Below, one piece after another: positions 9,734-19,230 of a DNA stretch of 64,000 nucleotides. The DNA comes from JAACFF01 sp963807975 (GTDB lineage Bacteria; Chloroflexota; Anaerolineae; Promineifilales; Promineifilaceae), in the NCBI GenBank assembly GCA_963807975.1, contig CAWEDV010000007.1:62001-126000 (forward strand), written 5' to 3'. Under the pieces are notes generated by a model, which saw nothing but the letters and a program-made list of their open reading frames with translations, was not told the DNA's origin and did not search any database. The position numbers and the translations under genes are program-made. The stretch's first letter is position 1. Every line of letters begins with the position of its first letter.

Positions 9734-10531
9734 TTGGAAGACATCGTCGCAACTTTTTCTCGCCTGAATTCGAGCAGTTTGCTAGATATATTGCTGGTAA
9801 CGGCCGTCATCTTTGCCTTCCTGCTGCTCATTCGTGGAACCCGGGCCGTGCTTGTATTTCGCGGCGCCCTTGTCCTCGTGTTGATCATCCTGCTTATAAC
9901 CAGCATCTTCAACCTTCCAGCATTCTCCTGGCTGCTGGAAAGAAGTTTTCCAGCCATCCTCTTGGCCATTCCAGTCATCTTTCAGCCGGAAATTCGTCGC
10001 GCCTTGGAACAACTTGGCAACACGTCACTCTACTTTCGTTTTCTCCGTCGCGATTCCGAGCTGCCGGCGGTTAAGGCCTTTCAAGAAGCCAGTTTGCGCT
10101 TATCACAGAGACGACATGGCGCTTTCGTTATTTTCGAACAAGAGACCGGACTTCGTGAGTACATCGACACTGGTATCTTGCTCGACGCCGAGCCCTCGCC
10201 CGAACTATTCCTTACGATATTTAACAAAAACACAGAGCTGCACGACGGCGCTGTGATCATTCGCAACAATAGGCTGATGGCCGCATCGTGTATTATGCCC
10301 CTTTCCACCAGTATCCTGTCTGATTTACAAATGGGCTTGCGGCACCGGGCAGCGTTAGGAATTAGCGAAGTAAGTGACGCCGTGGCGGTTGTGATTTCCG
10401 AAGAAACTGGGCAGGTATCAATCGCCCATAACGGCCGAATTATCCGTGACCAGGATATTTCCCATCTTGATTCGATCCTCCGCGCATTGCTTTATGGCAG
10501 TCAGAACAGCAGTGAGGAGCAAATGCCATGA
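9734..10531 (+). CDS. cdaA: Diadenylate cyclase CdaA (c-di-AMP synthase)
   Basis: 265 aa, about the family length. Hydrophobic segments lie at residues 18-35, 36-56 and 62-78. The DAC domain then spans about 95-255, with the ATP-binding motifs HDGAVII and RHRAALG. CdaA makes the second messenger c-di-AMP from two ATP at the membrane, and c-di-AMP controls potassium and cell-wall homeostasis. The start is a TTG. CTG four codons upstream is the only other in-frame possibility, because a TAG precedes it. The stop overlaps the cdaR start in an ATGA arrangement, so the two are translationally coupled, as expected for partners. Confidence 0.93.
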   Translation: MEDIVATFSRLNSSSLLDILLVTAVIFAFLLLIRGTRAVLVFRGALVLVLIILLITSIFNLPAFSWLLERSFPAILLAIPVIFQPEIRRALEQLGNTSLYFRFLRRDSELPAVKAFQEASLRLSQRRHGAFVIFEQETGLREYIDTGILLDAEPSPELFLTIFNKNTELHDGAVIIRNNRLMAASCIMPLSTSILSDLQMGLRHRAALGISEVSDAVAVVISEETGQVSIAHNGRIIRDQDISHLDSILRALLYGSQNSSEEQMP

Positions 10532-11961
10532 AACACACACGCACCATTTTCTCTTACCTAGGCAGTTTTCTCCTGGCTCTTGTTTTAGCCAGCATCATCT
10601 GGCTCAACGCTACCCAGCAAGGGGACCCCATCACTACCCAATTTCTGCAGCTCGACGTCAATTTTGAGGGTCAGCCGGATGACAGCATCCTGGTCAGTCC
10701 TGAAAAACAGAGCATACAGCTGCGCATTGAAGGACCACGATCGGCCGTAAATCGAGCCTCAATTGCTGACTTCAACGCCTTTGTCGACCTGACCGAAACA
10801 CCATTTGGCCAGGATATATCTGTACCAATTGAGATTTCAACCACAAATACCGACCTTGAAATATCACCGATACCTGGCGCAGTGGAGGTGCTGCTCGAGC
10901 AGCAAGTTTCGCGGGACATCCCCGTTGAATTAGATATTCGCGGTGGAGTTGCGCGCGGGCACGCACAGGGCGCCCCCTCAGTTGAGCCCGCCGTCATCAC
11001 CGTATCAGGCCGTGCCTCGCTAGTGGAGCAGCTTGATTTCGCACTAGCAACTATTTTTCTAAATGATGCCCTGGAAACAACGGTTGGCGAACATCGACCG
11101 ATTTTTTATGATGAACAGGGGCGTGTCGCCAGCACTGGAGCTTTGAACCTCAGTACTGAGGAAGTTCTTGTTACCCTTCCTGTAATAGAGTCCGCCGGAT
11201 TTGCAGACAAAGTCATCACTGTCGATTGGGATGGTTACCCGGCGCCGGGCTATCGAGTATTAAGCGTCAGCGCAGATCCCCCCACTGCCTTGGTCAAAGG
11301 TCTGCCCGCCAGCATCAAGACCTTAACACGTCTCCAAACCGAGCCTATTGACATTACTGGCCTAACGGACACCTTTACTCAACAGGCCACGCTCGATCTA
11401 CCTTCGGATGTCAGTCTCGATCAAGTCGAGGAAATATTCGTCACCATTGAAATCGAACCCATTTTGAGTACGGACACACATGAACGGCAGGTTGAAATCC
11501 TAGGCTTACAAGAGGGTAGCGAGGTATCATTGGATCCGGAAGAGGTTAGAGTCGTACTATTTGGACCTTTGCCGCAGCTAGACACATTAGTTGCCGATGA
11601 TGTCCGCGTAACCATCGACGCCTTTGGTTTGGTAACAGGTACTCATAGTATTCAGCCCAACGTAGATTTGCCCGATCGGGGAGTCGAAGTAAGATCAATT
11701 CGTCCCGAAACAATTCGGGTAACAATAACGCAGACCTTGACCCAAACACTTACGAACACCAATGGTATTACAGGCACATTGCCAACATCCGAGACAAACA
11801 GAGCGCTGCAATTATTCCTCTCGTCAGTGAACGTAGAAAAAAAACATGTGGACCAAGGTGCTGAGGCATTATCGCTTGCATCCTTCATACAAACCTTTTC
11901 TACAATTGTCTCCAAATTAAATCAAATTGTCCTATTTCCAATAAGAAGATTAATCCTATGA
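10528..11961 (+). CDS. cdaR: YbbR-domain protein CdaR, regulator of CdaA
   Basis: 477 aa. There is one N-terminal transmembrane helix (about residues 9-27, FSYLGSFLLALVLASIIWL). Up to four repeated YbbR beta domains follow from about 30 to 400, each built on strands such as SVEPAVITVSGRASLVEQL and LDPEEVRVVLFGP. In Firmicutes CdaR binds CdaA at the membrane and tunes its activity. The extra-cytoplasmic repeats could sense the envelope. The C-terminal 60 residues (after LTQTLTNTNG) do not resemble YbbR and end in a hydrophobic or basic stretch. It overlaps cdaA upstream and der downstream by four bases each. Confidence 0.9.
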   Translation: MKHTRTIFSYLGSFLLALVLASIIWLNATQQGDPITTQFLQLDVNFEGQPDDSILVSPEKQSIQLRIEGPRSAVNRASIADFNAFVDLTETPFGQDISVPIEISTTNTDLEISPIPGAVEVLLEQQVSRDIPVELDIRGGVARGHAQGAPSVEPAVITVSGRASLVEQLDFALATIFLNDALETTVGEHRPIFYDEQGRVASTGALNLSTEEVLVTLPVIESAGFADKVITVDWDGYPAPGYRVLSVSADPPTALVKGLPASIKTLTRLQTEPIDITGLTDTFTQQATLDLPSDVSLDQVEEIFVTIEIEPILSTDTHERQVEILGLQEGSEVSLDPEEVRVVLFGPLPQLDTLVADDVRVTIDAFGLVTGTHSIQPNVDLPDRGVEVRSIRPETIRVTITQTLTQTLTNTNGITGTLPTSETNRALQLFLSSVNVEKKHVDQGAEALSLASFIQTFSTIVSKLNQIVLFPIRRLIL

Positions 11962-13322
11962 GCATGAAAGCACTGGTAGCATTTGTCGGACGGCCCAATG
12001 TAGGCAAGTCAACATTATTTAACCGCATCGTTGGCAGACGCTTGGCTGTTGTATCTGAAGTAGCAGGAACCACACGCGACCGGCTCTATGCCGAAGCAGA
12101 TTGGGGTGGAATCGCCTTCACAGTCGTTGATACAGGTGGCATTGAAGTAACCTCGGGCAGAAGCACTGCCCCTCTCTCAGAAGACTCCGAACGATTCCTG
12201 CCTCTCATCAGGCAGCAAGCTGCGGTTGCCATACAGGACGCAGATGTCATCGTCCAGGTTGTCGACGGACAATCTGGCATAACCGCTGCTGATCGTGAAG
12301 TGGCTGCCATACTGAGGCAAACGCGCAAACCAGTTATCATCGCCGCCAACAAATTGGAATCCTCAAAACTATGGGATACTGCATACGAGTTCTACGAACT
12401 TGGTCTAGGCGAAGTATTTCCTGTCTCTGCTTTACATGGCTCTGGAACTGGAGATTTGCTCGACGCAATTGTAGATGCCGTCCCGTTGGCCCTCATTGAA
12501 GAAGAAGAGGATGATTCCTTAAGGATCGCCCTCCTTGGCCGGCCAAATGCCGGCAAATCAACACTGCTCAACAAACTAATCGGCGAAGAGCGCGCTATTG
12601 TTAGCCCAATTCCGGGCACGACCAGAGATGCGACCGATACTAAGTTTAAGTGGCATGGGCAGGAGATAACGCTTATTGATACAGCCGGGATCAGACGGCG
12701 TGGAAGAATCGATCCTGGCGTGGAAAAATACAGTGTCCTGCGTGCCATCAAGGCACTGCAGCGCGCAGACGTCGCCCTCCTGCTTGTCGACGCCGAAGAA
12801 GGGGTCACCGCTCAAGACGCCCATATCGGCGGTATGCTGGCTGAATCAATGGCTGGAATCGTGATCTTGGTCAATAAGTGGGACCTCATTGCCAAAGACT
12901 CCTATACCATGGTCACATTTGAAGAGCAAATTCGCAGTGATCTGAATTTCCTACCCTTTGCGCCCATTCTGTTTATCTCCGCATTATCAGGTCAGCGCGT
13001 CAGTCGAATCCTGCAGCAAGCGGTTGAGGTTAATGAAGCTCGCTATCAGCGCATTTCAACCGGCGCACTTAACAAATTCATGCGCCGCGTGACCACCGAA
13101 CATATGCCACCAAGCAAAAGCGGTATTCGCGTGAAATTCTTCTATATCACACAGCCATCTGTTGCCCCACCCACCTTTATTTTTTTCGTCAACAAACCGC
13201 TGTGGGTGCACTTTGGTTATCAACGCTACCTGGAAAACAGAATGCGTGAGGAATTCCCCCTGGAAGGTACGCCAATACGGATGATATTCCGCGCAAGGAG
13301 CGAAGATCGCTTCGGGAAATAA
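11958..13322 (+). CDS. der: Ribosome-assembly GTPase Der (EngA)
   Basis: 454 aa with two tandem G domains. The first has GRPNVGKST (about 11-19), DTGGIE and NKLE. The second has GRPNAGKST (about 195-203), DTAGIRRRG and NKWD. A C-terminal KH-like domain ends the protein. Der is an essential GTPase in 50S subunit maturation. A second Met two codons in (MKALVAFVG) is an equally plausible start. The gene overlaps the cdaR stop by four bases. A c-di-AMP/ribosome-GTPase pairing in one operon is less usual than the cdaA-cdaR-glmM order of Firmicutes. Confidence 0.97.
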   Translation: MSMKALVAFVGRPNVGKSTLFNRIVGRRLAVVSEVAGTTRDRLYAEADWGGIAFTVVDTGGIEVTSGRSTAPLSEDSERFLPLIRQQAAVAIQDADVIVQVVDGQSGITAADREVAAILRQTRKPVIIAANKLESSKLWDTAYEFYELGLGEVFPVSALHGSGTGDLLDAIVDAVPLALIEEEEDDSLRIALLGRPNAGKSTLLNKLIGEERAIVSPIPGTTRDATDTKFKWHGQEITLIDTAGIRRRGRIDPGVEKYSVLRAIKALQRADVALLLVDAEEGVTAQDAHIGGMLAESMAGIVILVNKWDLIAKDSYTMVTFEEQIRSDLNFLPFAPILFISALSGQRVSRILQQAVEVNEARYQRISTGALNKFMRRVTTEHMPPSKSGIRVKFFYITQPSVAPPTFIFFVNKPLWVHFGYQRYLENRMREEFPLEGTPIRMIFRARSEDRFGK

Positions 13323-13335
13323 GGCGCTGCTGATT

Positions 13336-14439
13336 ATGACCAAACAAGACCGTTTCATTTACTATGCACAGACATTGCCCGGCGTCGAAGATATCGCCTG
13401 GTTGGAAATTCGCAAAGAACTCGACGCCGTGTCATTTCGTGAAAATCTGTTTGCGAAAGAACAAAATGGCATCGTACTCTTCGATTATGAAGGTGCCCCG
13501 GAAAAACTGCTTCAGCTGCGCACAACGGAGGATGTTTTCCTGCAGGCGCTGAGTAAAAAGAAAGTAACGCGAGGTCGTGAAGATTTAAAACAGATCACGA
13601 ATCTGGTGCAACAATCGGAGCAGTTCGGCCGTGCTGCCAACAGGTTGCAGCGCCTACGTAAGTTTAGCCACCCACCCACATTCCGCGTTATCAGCCGCAA
13701 ATATGGACAGCACCAGTACCGGCGCAAGGATTTCGAAACCGCTGTACTGCGCGGAGTCCAGGGCCGCTACCCTCGTTGGACGCCTGTCGCCGACAAAGCT
13801 CAGGTTGAAATTTGGGCCAATCTATTAGGCTCCCGACTGCTGATCGGCTTCAGACTTTCTGATCGATCCATGCGCCACCGGTTCAAAAAGAGCGTCGAGC
13901 TACCCGCATCGCTGCGACCATCAATCGCCGCGGCAATGGTCTTTCTGTCAGAGCCGGCCGCAGATGATACCTTTCTCGATCCCATGTGCGGTAGTGGAAC
14001 AATCTTATTGGAACGTTTCTATCAAGGACCGTCAGAGCTGATTTTAGGCGGAGACATTGAGCCCGACCGCGTCGCTGCCGCTCGGCAAAACATGCCTAAA
14101 GCCCGCAAAGGACGTAAGAAACGGCCGCTTAACATCCGTCAGTGGGATGCACAACAGCTTCCATTGGAAGACGCTTCAGTAGACAAGGCGGTTACCAATC
14201 TCCCCTTTGGGCGGCAAATTGGTTCCAAACAAGAATTAAGTGCCCTTTACAGGGCCGTTTTCCAGGAATTAGAACGCGTGGTGAGACCTTTCGGACGCAT
14301 CGTTGTACTCAGCAGCGAATATGAACTCGTCAAGTCCTGCATTCGTGATCGGCCTCATCTCCATATCGTAACCGGCTACTCTGTTTCCACCCTCGGTCAT
14401 TGGGGCCGGATTCACCTGGTCGAGCGAACTCCAGAATAA
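13336..14439 (+). CDS. THUMP-type RNA guanine-N2 methyltransferase
   Basis: 367 aa. The N-terminal half resembles a ferredoxin-like plus THUMP RNA-binding module (beginning YYAQTLPGVEDIAWLEI). The C-terminal half is a Rossmann-fold methyltransferase with the SAM motif DPMCGSGTI (about 215-223) and the catalytic NLPFG (about 289-293). NLPFG is a variant of the N-P-P-Y/F motif of N2-guanine methyltransferases such as TrmN/Trm14 and RlmL/K. It therefore methylates an exocyclic amine in tRNA or rRNA; which one is not clear. It starts 13 bases after der. Confidence 0.85.
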   Translation: MTKQDRFIYYAQTLPGVEDIAWLEIRKELDAVSFRENLFAKEQNGIVLFDYEGAPEKLLQLRTTEDVFLQALSKKKVTRGREDLKQITNLVQQSEQFGRAANRLQRLRKFSHPPTFRVISRKYGQHQYRRKDFETAVLRGVQGRYPRWTPVADKAQVEIWANLLGSRLLIGFRLSDRSMRHRFKKSVELPASLRPSIAAAMVFLSEPAADDTFLDPMCGSGTILLERFYQGPSELILGGDIEPDRVAAARQNMPKARKGRKKRPLNIRQWDAQQLPLEDASVDKAVTNLPFGRQIGSKQELSALYRAVFQELERVVRPFGRIVVLSSEYELVKSCIRDRPHLHIVTGYSVSTLGHWGRIHLVERTPE

Positions 14440-14450
14440 TCAATAAAGGT

Positions 14451-15749
14451 ATGAAAGTATATTTAAACAGCATTGGCTGCCGTCTCAATCAAAGTGAGAT
14501 AGAAACCATGGGTCGCCAGCTAATAGCCAATGGCCACCAGCTCGTTTCCGATCCAGCCGCCGCCGACAAAAGTATCATCAACACCTGTGCCGTCACCACT
14601 GCGGCAGCCCGTGATGCTCGCAGCCAAACTCGGCGTATACGACGAAAAAACCTGGACAGCGAGATATATCTAACTGGCTGCTATGCCACCGTCGCCCCGG
14701 CTGAGCTGCAGAAACTAGAAGGACCCATCCATATCGTACCCAATGCAGCTAAGAATCGTGTCCTTCAAATGCTTGATTCACGCATATCAGGGGACACATT
14801 ACTGTTTGACCAAGAGCCGGTCATGCGTGAATTCCTTGCCGGAACCATGGGTAATACAAGGGCCTTTATCAAGGTACAAGATGGATGCAACAATCGCTGC
14901 ACATTCTGTGTGACGACAATTGCCCGCGGCAAAAGCCAAAGCCGCTCTTTTGCCGTCATTATTTCCGAGATCCAAGCCTTAGCCCATGCCGGTTACAAGG
15001 AAGCCGTTTTAACGGGCGTTCATTTGGGCAGCTACGGACAAGATTTCGAACCCAAAATGAGCCTATTCGACTTAGTCAAAGCGATATTGCATCATACGGA
15101 TATTCCACGTCTCCGCCTCTCATCATTAGAACCATGGGACTTGGCGCCAGACTTTTTCACGCTGTGGCAAGATACGCGCCTCCTGCCCCATCTTCATATG
15201 CCCCTCCAATCAGGTAGCGACAAAATCCTACGTCTCATGGCGCGTCGTACGACGCGCCGCGCCTTTCGAGCGTTGGCGACTAGCGCTCGAGAACAGATTC
15301 CTGATCTAAGTCTAAGCTCCGATGTGATCCTTGGCTTCCCAGCTGAGACAAATTATGACTTCGAGCAAAGCCTCGATTTTGTACGCGAGATCAGCTTTTC
15401 CCGTCTGCATGCTTTCACCTACAGCTCTCGCCCAGGAACAGCCGCCGCTAAGATGCCTGGCCAGATAGAACATATTGTGAAGAAGGAGCGTACCAGACGC
15501 ATGATTGAACTAGGCCAGGATCTAAGCCTGTCTTATCACCGCCAATATAATGGACAGACTCGTCCGGTACTTTGGGAGACCAATATCGGGGCAGATAAGA
15601 AGAGTTTGCTTTGGAGTGGCTACAGCGATAACTATATTCGTGTGACCGCCCCCGGACCGGTGAATATGTCCAATCTTATAACACCTACCCGGCTGTCCAA
15701 GCCAAGCACGGACGGCATTACTGGAGAAATCATCTGGCCATCACTCTGA
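14451..15749 (+). CDS. mtaB: tRNA t6A37 methylthiotransferase MtaB
   Basis: 432 aa. The N-terminal UPF0004 domain has cysteines in SIGCRLNQSE, INTCAV and LTGCYAT for one iron-sulfur cluster. The radical-SAM CxxxCxxC motif is in DGCNNRCTFC (about 145-154). A weak TRAM domain ends the protein. It adds the methylthio group to t6A at position 37 of ANN-decoding tRNAs. The opening GCRLNQ identifies the MtaB branch rather than MiaB or RimO. I start at the ATG at 14451 because AAAGG lies just upstream and it gives the family N-terminus. The longer frame from 14400 lies inside the previous gene. Confidence 0.93.
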   Translation: MKVYLNSIGCRLNQSEIETMGRQLIANGHQLVSDPAAADKSIINTCAVTTAAARDARSQTRRIRRKNLDSEIYLTGCYATVAPAELQKLEGPIHIVPNAAKNRVLQMLDSRISGDTLLFDQEPVMREFLAGTMGNTRAFIKVQDGCNNRCTFCVTTIARGKSQSRSFAVIISEIQALAHAGYKEAVLTGVHLGSYGQDFEPKMSLFDLVKAILHHTDIPRLRLSSLEPWDLAPDFFTLWQDTRLLPHLHMPLQSGSDKILRLMARRTTRRAFRALATSAREQIPDLSLSSDVILGFPAETNYDFEQSLDFVREISFSRLHAFTYSSRPGTAAAKMPGQIEHIVKKERTRRMIELGQDLSLSYHRQYNGQTRPVLWETNIGADKKSLLWSGYSDNYIRVTAPGPVNMSNLITPTRLSKPSTDGITGEIIWPSL

Positions 15750-16838
15750 TTTAGCTCCGCTATCAAGTGCACAGAGTGGGTACGAGGCACGCTGCATCGA
15801 CCATGGTTCACTGTACCAACTCATGTATTCCTCTGTATGGCTGGCCCAATAAGCATTTTCATGCCACCCCTCATTGACAACCCACTCATGCTCGATGCCC
15901 GCCTCATCCATATCTTCATGCAGCTTTTCTAAATTTGGAATGACCCAATCGTTTTCTCCAACATCAAAGTAAATCCGCAAATCACCCAGATCATTGGCCA
16001 ATCCGGTTGACTGGGGAACCACATCTGGTCCACCATACAAATCATACAACGAGGCGCTGTGTCCACCAACACTGGCGAACTGGTCCGCATGGCGGAATGC
16101 TATCTCCAGCGACCAATATCCGCCGCGTGACATACCGCCTATTGCCCGTCCAGCCTGATCTGGCCAGGCACAGTAATTGCTCTCTATATGGGGAATCAAA
16201 TCCTCCATGATCAGGGTCTCATAAGACCATGGCCCACCGGAGGTGAAATTGGAGAGGTGACCGCCACCTGCCATGACAATCAGCAGAGGCGGAATATCAC
16301 CTTGATTGATAGCATTTTCCGCTGCCTCATCCAGACCAAGATCATCCCAGCCACTATCTGTATGTATATTCCCGGGAAGCATATACAGCGTCGGGTAGAC
16401 GCGATCCCCTTCCCCATAACAAGGTGGCAGATAGATACGATAAGGGCTAATGCCGCTTGCTTCACTTTGATAGGTCCCCGTCACCATCCGCCCCTTGCCG
16501 GTACAAGGCGTAGCCGTTGCAGGAGGAAGCGGAGAAGGTGTTGGGGGAATAAACGGTGTACTCGTGGGCTCTTGGTTTCCAAATAGGGCTGTGATTCCGC
16601 GTGCGATTGCTGTCGGAATCTCCTGCAACACCAATTCCGGGGACGCGGGGACTGTAGGTACAACAATCGCTGCTGGAGAATCCGTGGGCAAAGCAATCGC
16701 GGTGGGAACTGCTTGCGCTGGGGGCATTACCGCCGCTTCCGAGGAAACGGAATCCATCTCTGGGAGCGCACAGCCAGACAAAACAACCAATAAAACCAGC
16801 AGAAGAACCAGGGGCGGGTTCGCCCGCTTATTTTGCAT
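15741..16838 (-). CDS. Lipoprotein esterase, EsterD/feruloyl-esterase-like alpha/beta hydrolase
   Basis: 365 aa. The N-terminal signal ends in LSGC, a lipobox with Cys at about residue 22, so it should be lipid-anchored outside the cell. A Pro/Thr/Ala-rich linker of about 90 residues precedes the catalytic domain. The nucleophile Ser lies in GGMSRGGYW. A candidate Asp lies in DVGENDW and the His in NEGWHENAYW. The family hydrolyses esters of plant feruloyl-sugars, S-formylglutathione or siderophores; extracellular location favours a carbohydrate ester. Its 3' end overlaps mtaB (opposite strand) by nine bases. Confidence 0.82.
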   Translation of the reverse strand: MQNKRANPPLVLLLVLLVVLSGCALPEMDSVSSEAAVMPPAQAVPTAIALPTDSPAAIVVPTVPASPELVLQEIPTAIARGITALFGNQEPTSTPFIPPTPSPLPPATATPCTGKGRMVTGTYQSEASGISPYRIYLPPCYGEGDRVYPTLYMLPGNIHTDSGWDDLGLDEAAENAINQGDIPPLLIVMAGGGHLSNFTSGGPWSYETLIMEDLIPHIESNYCAWPDQAGRAIGGMSRGGYWSLEIAFRHADQFASVGGHSASLYDLYGGPDVVPQSTGLANDLGDLRIYFDVGENDWVIPNLEKLHEDMDEAGIEHEWVVNEGWHENAYWASHTEEYMSWYSEPWSMQRASYPLCALDSGAKSE

Positions 16839-16866
16839 GATGACGATCTTGTCAATTACTGGCGCA

Positions 16867-17301
16867 TCACCAGGGTAACTGCGTAGGAGACTGGTCCATC
16901 AATGTTTTGTAAGCACCCTGCCAGGTATCGGGCTTACGGGTCATCGTCTTTATTTGGATATCAGCAAAGCGCGGAAACAAGTCTGCCAATAGTTCAGGAA
17001 GCAAATCCCAGGCGTCATTCCGAATGACATCCTCAATATTGGCCGCCGATTCCGCCGCCCATTCCCATTGGCGGACAAAACGCTCCGCCTTCATCCAATA
17101 ATCCCGCTTTTCCCAGGCCAGAGCAGTTTGCTCCACGCCAGCCGCAATATCGCGCAAGGATAGGACAACGGTAGCAGCTAAATCTTTTGTTTCCTCATCA
17201 ACGGTTGGTTTTTGACTTAAACGCCGCAGCAATTCGGCGATTGTACGCCGGTTTTGATTACGGCGTTTGGTAGGATTATCGATATTAATTACACGACTCA
17301 T
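16867..17301 (-). CDS. Unknown small helical protein
   Basis: 144 aa, not recognised. It has a basic N-terminus (NPTKRRNQNRRTIAELLRRL) followed by predicted helices rich in Glu, Ala and Trp (YWMKAERFVRQWEWAAESAANIED). No membrane or metal-binding motif is seen. It lies 23 bases downstream of the next unknown gene and 28 bases upstream of the esterase, so it probably belongs to the same minus-strand operon as 17325-20903. Confidence 0.65.
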   Translation of the reverse strand: MSRVINIDNPTKRRNQNRRTIAELLRRLSQKPTVDEETKDLAATVVLSLRDIAAGVEQTALAWEKRDYWMKAERFVRQWEWAAESAANIEDVIRNDAWDLLPELLADLFPRFADIQIKTMTRKPDTWQGAYKTLMDQSPTQLPW

Positions 17302-17324
17302 AAGCGTCCATTAGGCAGAAGCTG

Positions 17325-17606
17325 TCAACCTTTTTTCTCCTGATAAAAATACTCAACGGCCGTCTCAGGTGACGGAAACATCTGGTTCAAATGAGCATAC
17401 ACCTCAACTCGTTCCTTATCGGCATGAATGACAGCAGGGATCCACTCATGCTCCGCGATAGGCGGGCGCACAGCCCCACAGAATCCTTTCTTTTGGGGTC
17501 TTGGAAACTGCCAGATCACCCACTGATACAATTGTCGATAACTAAGCCCGGTTGGACGATCAGTCCGAAGTCTAATTCCGGCAATAACCATCTGTTGGTT
17601 ACTCAT
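17325..17606 (-). CDS. Unknown 93-residue protein
   Basis: Not recognised. It is a short soluble protein with aromatic residues in the middle (YRQLYQWVIWQFPRP) and one Cys (KGFCGAVRPP). It starts nine bases after the HAD phosphatase stop, with GGAGG just before its ATG, which supports a real gene. The tight spacing suggests cotranscription with the HAD and aldolase genes. Confidence 0.6.
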   Translation of the reverse strand: MSNQQMVIAGIRLRTDRPTGLSYRQLYQWVIWQFPRPQKKGFCGAVRPPIAEHEWIPAVIHADKERVEVYAHLNQMFPSPETAVEYFYQEKKG

Positions 17607-17615
17607 CCTCCCTCC

Positions 17616-18305
17616 TTACTCATCTAGGAGAGCTTGCAGTGCTGCTTGCGTATCACCAAAGTCTTCAAATAAATAATCCGGGTCGTACCGCGCCAATTCT
17701 GCCGCACGGTTCCAGCCACTGGCTACGGCGACGGCCGTCGCCTTTCCCGCCCGTGCACATAGTATATCCGCAGGTGTGTCCCCGATTATGCTTGTATTAT
17801 TGCCCGTCAGGCTTAGACCTGTCAATTCATTGGCTCTATGAAGAGCGATTTGGGGCAGTTGGTTCCGGTCATATTCATCTGAACCATAGGCCCCTACCAC
17901 AAACTGCCCTGGATCAATACCAGCCGCCTCAAGTTTCATCGGCGCTGTAAGATGTGCATTGCCTGTGAGCAGACCCAAAACCACATCCTCCCGGTTTCGC
18001 AGCACTTCTAACAGTTCATCGATCCCAGCACAAGCTGCGATCCCTCGTTCCGGATAAATGTCTTGTGCCTTGTCAGCCATCAACGCATATACTTCGGGAA
18101 GCTTCTCCACGATTTCCTCATCCTCGACACCAATCGCCCTTAGCATATCGCTGATAATCGTCGCATCCGTCTTACCGCCCATATTGTAATTGTCCAATGG
18201 TCCGGCGGATCCAAACATTTCTATCAGGGCTGCCGCCATTGCTGCACGGCCCGCCTTGTTGCCACGGATCAACGTGCCATCAATATCAAAAAGCAGCAGT
18301 CTCAT
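17616..18305 (-). CDS. HAD-family phosphatase, phosphoglycolate-phosphatase-like
   Basis: 229 aa. HAD motif I is LFDIDGTLIRG (nucleophile Asp at residue 6 and acid Asp at 8), motif II is LLTGN, and motif IV is IGDTPADIL. A C1-type helical cap lies between motifs I and II. It removes phosphate from a small metabolite. Closest in type to Gph, but the family's substrates are too varied to assign. The start overlaps the stop of the aldolase gene by four bases, so the two are coupled and may act in one pathway. Confidence 0.85.
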   Translation of the reverse strand: MRLLLFDIDGTLIRGNKAGRAAMAAALIEMFGSAGPLDNYNMGGKTDATIISDMLRAIGVEDEEIVEKLPEVYALMADKAQDIYPERGIAACAGIDELLEVLRNREDVVLGLLTGNAHLTAPMKLEAAGIDPGQFVVGAYGSDEYDRNQLPQIALHRANELTGLSLTGNNTSIIGDTPADILCARAGKATAVAVASGWNRAAELARYDPDYLFEDFGDTQAALQALLDE

Positions 18306-19207
18306 GCTTCCAATACAGCCTGCATCGCATCCCAGACGTCTGGATTAGAAGACGGCAGTGTCGGCACCGTTGTTCCGACCGGTATGCCACGACTGTTTAG
18401 CACCGACTTGATCGCCCCCAGGCGTTCCCCAGCCGGAATTTTGGTCAATAACTGTTTAATCAATCGTTGCTGCCCTCGTGCTTCACCAATATCGCCATCG
18501 GCAAAAGCTTTCGTGAGCGCCACAAACGGCTCAGGCACGGCTGTACTCAACCCGCTGATCATGCCATCTGCCCCTAAGGCCAATGAACCGAGGGCAATAC
18601 TTTCATTACCTGCCAGTACAATGCGGTCATCTGGCACTGCATCCAATAATTTCCCTACAGCCAGGGCGCTGGTATTGCTGCTTTTAAAGCCCGCCATTGA
18701 GGGAATCTCCTCGCAAAGCCGTACCGCCAGATCTGGCCCGATCCCATTGACAGCCATATGCGGAATGTCATAACCAAACAACGGCAGTTGAGGAACACTC
18801 TTCGCAATTGCCTGAAAATATGCGGCCAATCCATCGTCATGCATCCCATAAAAATAAGGGGTCACTGCCACAATAGCATCGGCATCAATACTTGCTGCAT
18901 GTCTCGCCAAAATAACGGCCGTATCCATTCGTTGGGCGCCAACATGAAGCAAAACAGGCGCACGACCATTCACCGCTGCCATTGTTGCTTCATGAAGGAT
19001 CATGCGTTCATTTATATCCAATAAGACCCCTTCCCCTGTCGTACCACCCACAAAGAGACCTTTCACCCCTTTGCTGAGTAAGAAATCGACTAGCGCGGGG
19101 ATAACACCTGTATTGACCTGATAGCTGCCTTCTACCAATGGTGTTGCCATAGCTGGCGACACACCATCTGCAATTCTTCCCTTTAAATCCGCAATTTTTT
19201 CTAGCAT
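18302..19207 (-). CDS. DapA-family (class I) aldolase or synthase
   Basis: 301 aa TIM-barrel protein of the dihydrodipicolinate synthase / N-acetylneuraminate lyase family. Visible residues are GGTTGEG at 54-60, Tyr146 in FGYDIP, and the Schiff-base Lys175 in GFKSSN. Family members condense or cleave pyruvate-type keto acids. The neighbours (aminotransferase and HAD) suggest a catabolic or sugar-acid role more than lysine synthesis, but this is inference. I start at the ATG at 19207, preceded by AAGGTGG. A GTG nine codons earlier overlaps the aminotransferase stop and is the alternative. Confidence 0.85.
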   Translation of the reverse strand: MLEKIADLKGRIADGVSPAMATPLVEGSYQVNTGVIPALVDFLLSKGVKGLFVGGTTGEGVLLDINERMILHEATMAAVNGRAPVLLHVGAQRMDTAVILARHAASIDADAIVAVTPYFYGMHDDGLAAYFQAIAKSVPQLPLFGYDIPHMAVNGIGPDLAVRLCEEIPSMAGFKSSNTSALAVGKLLDAVPDDRIVLAGNESIALGSLALGADGMISGLSTAVPEPFVALTKAFADGDIGEARGQQRLIKQLLTKIPAGERLGAIKSVLNSRGIPVGTTVPTLPSSNPDVWDAMQAVLEA

Positions 19208-19230
19208 AGATTGTGTGCCACCTTCATTTA

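Noticed and set aside
15741..15749. Nine-base overlap of convergent mtaB and esterase as a frameshift or misassembly
   Set aside because: Both C-termini look natural and short convergent overlaps are common in dense genomes.
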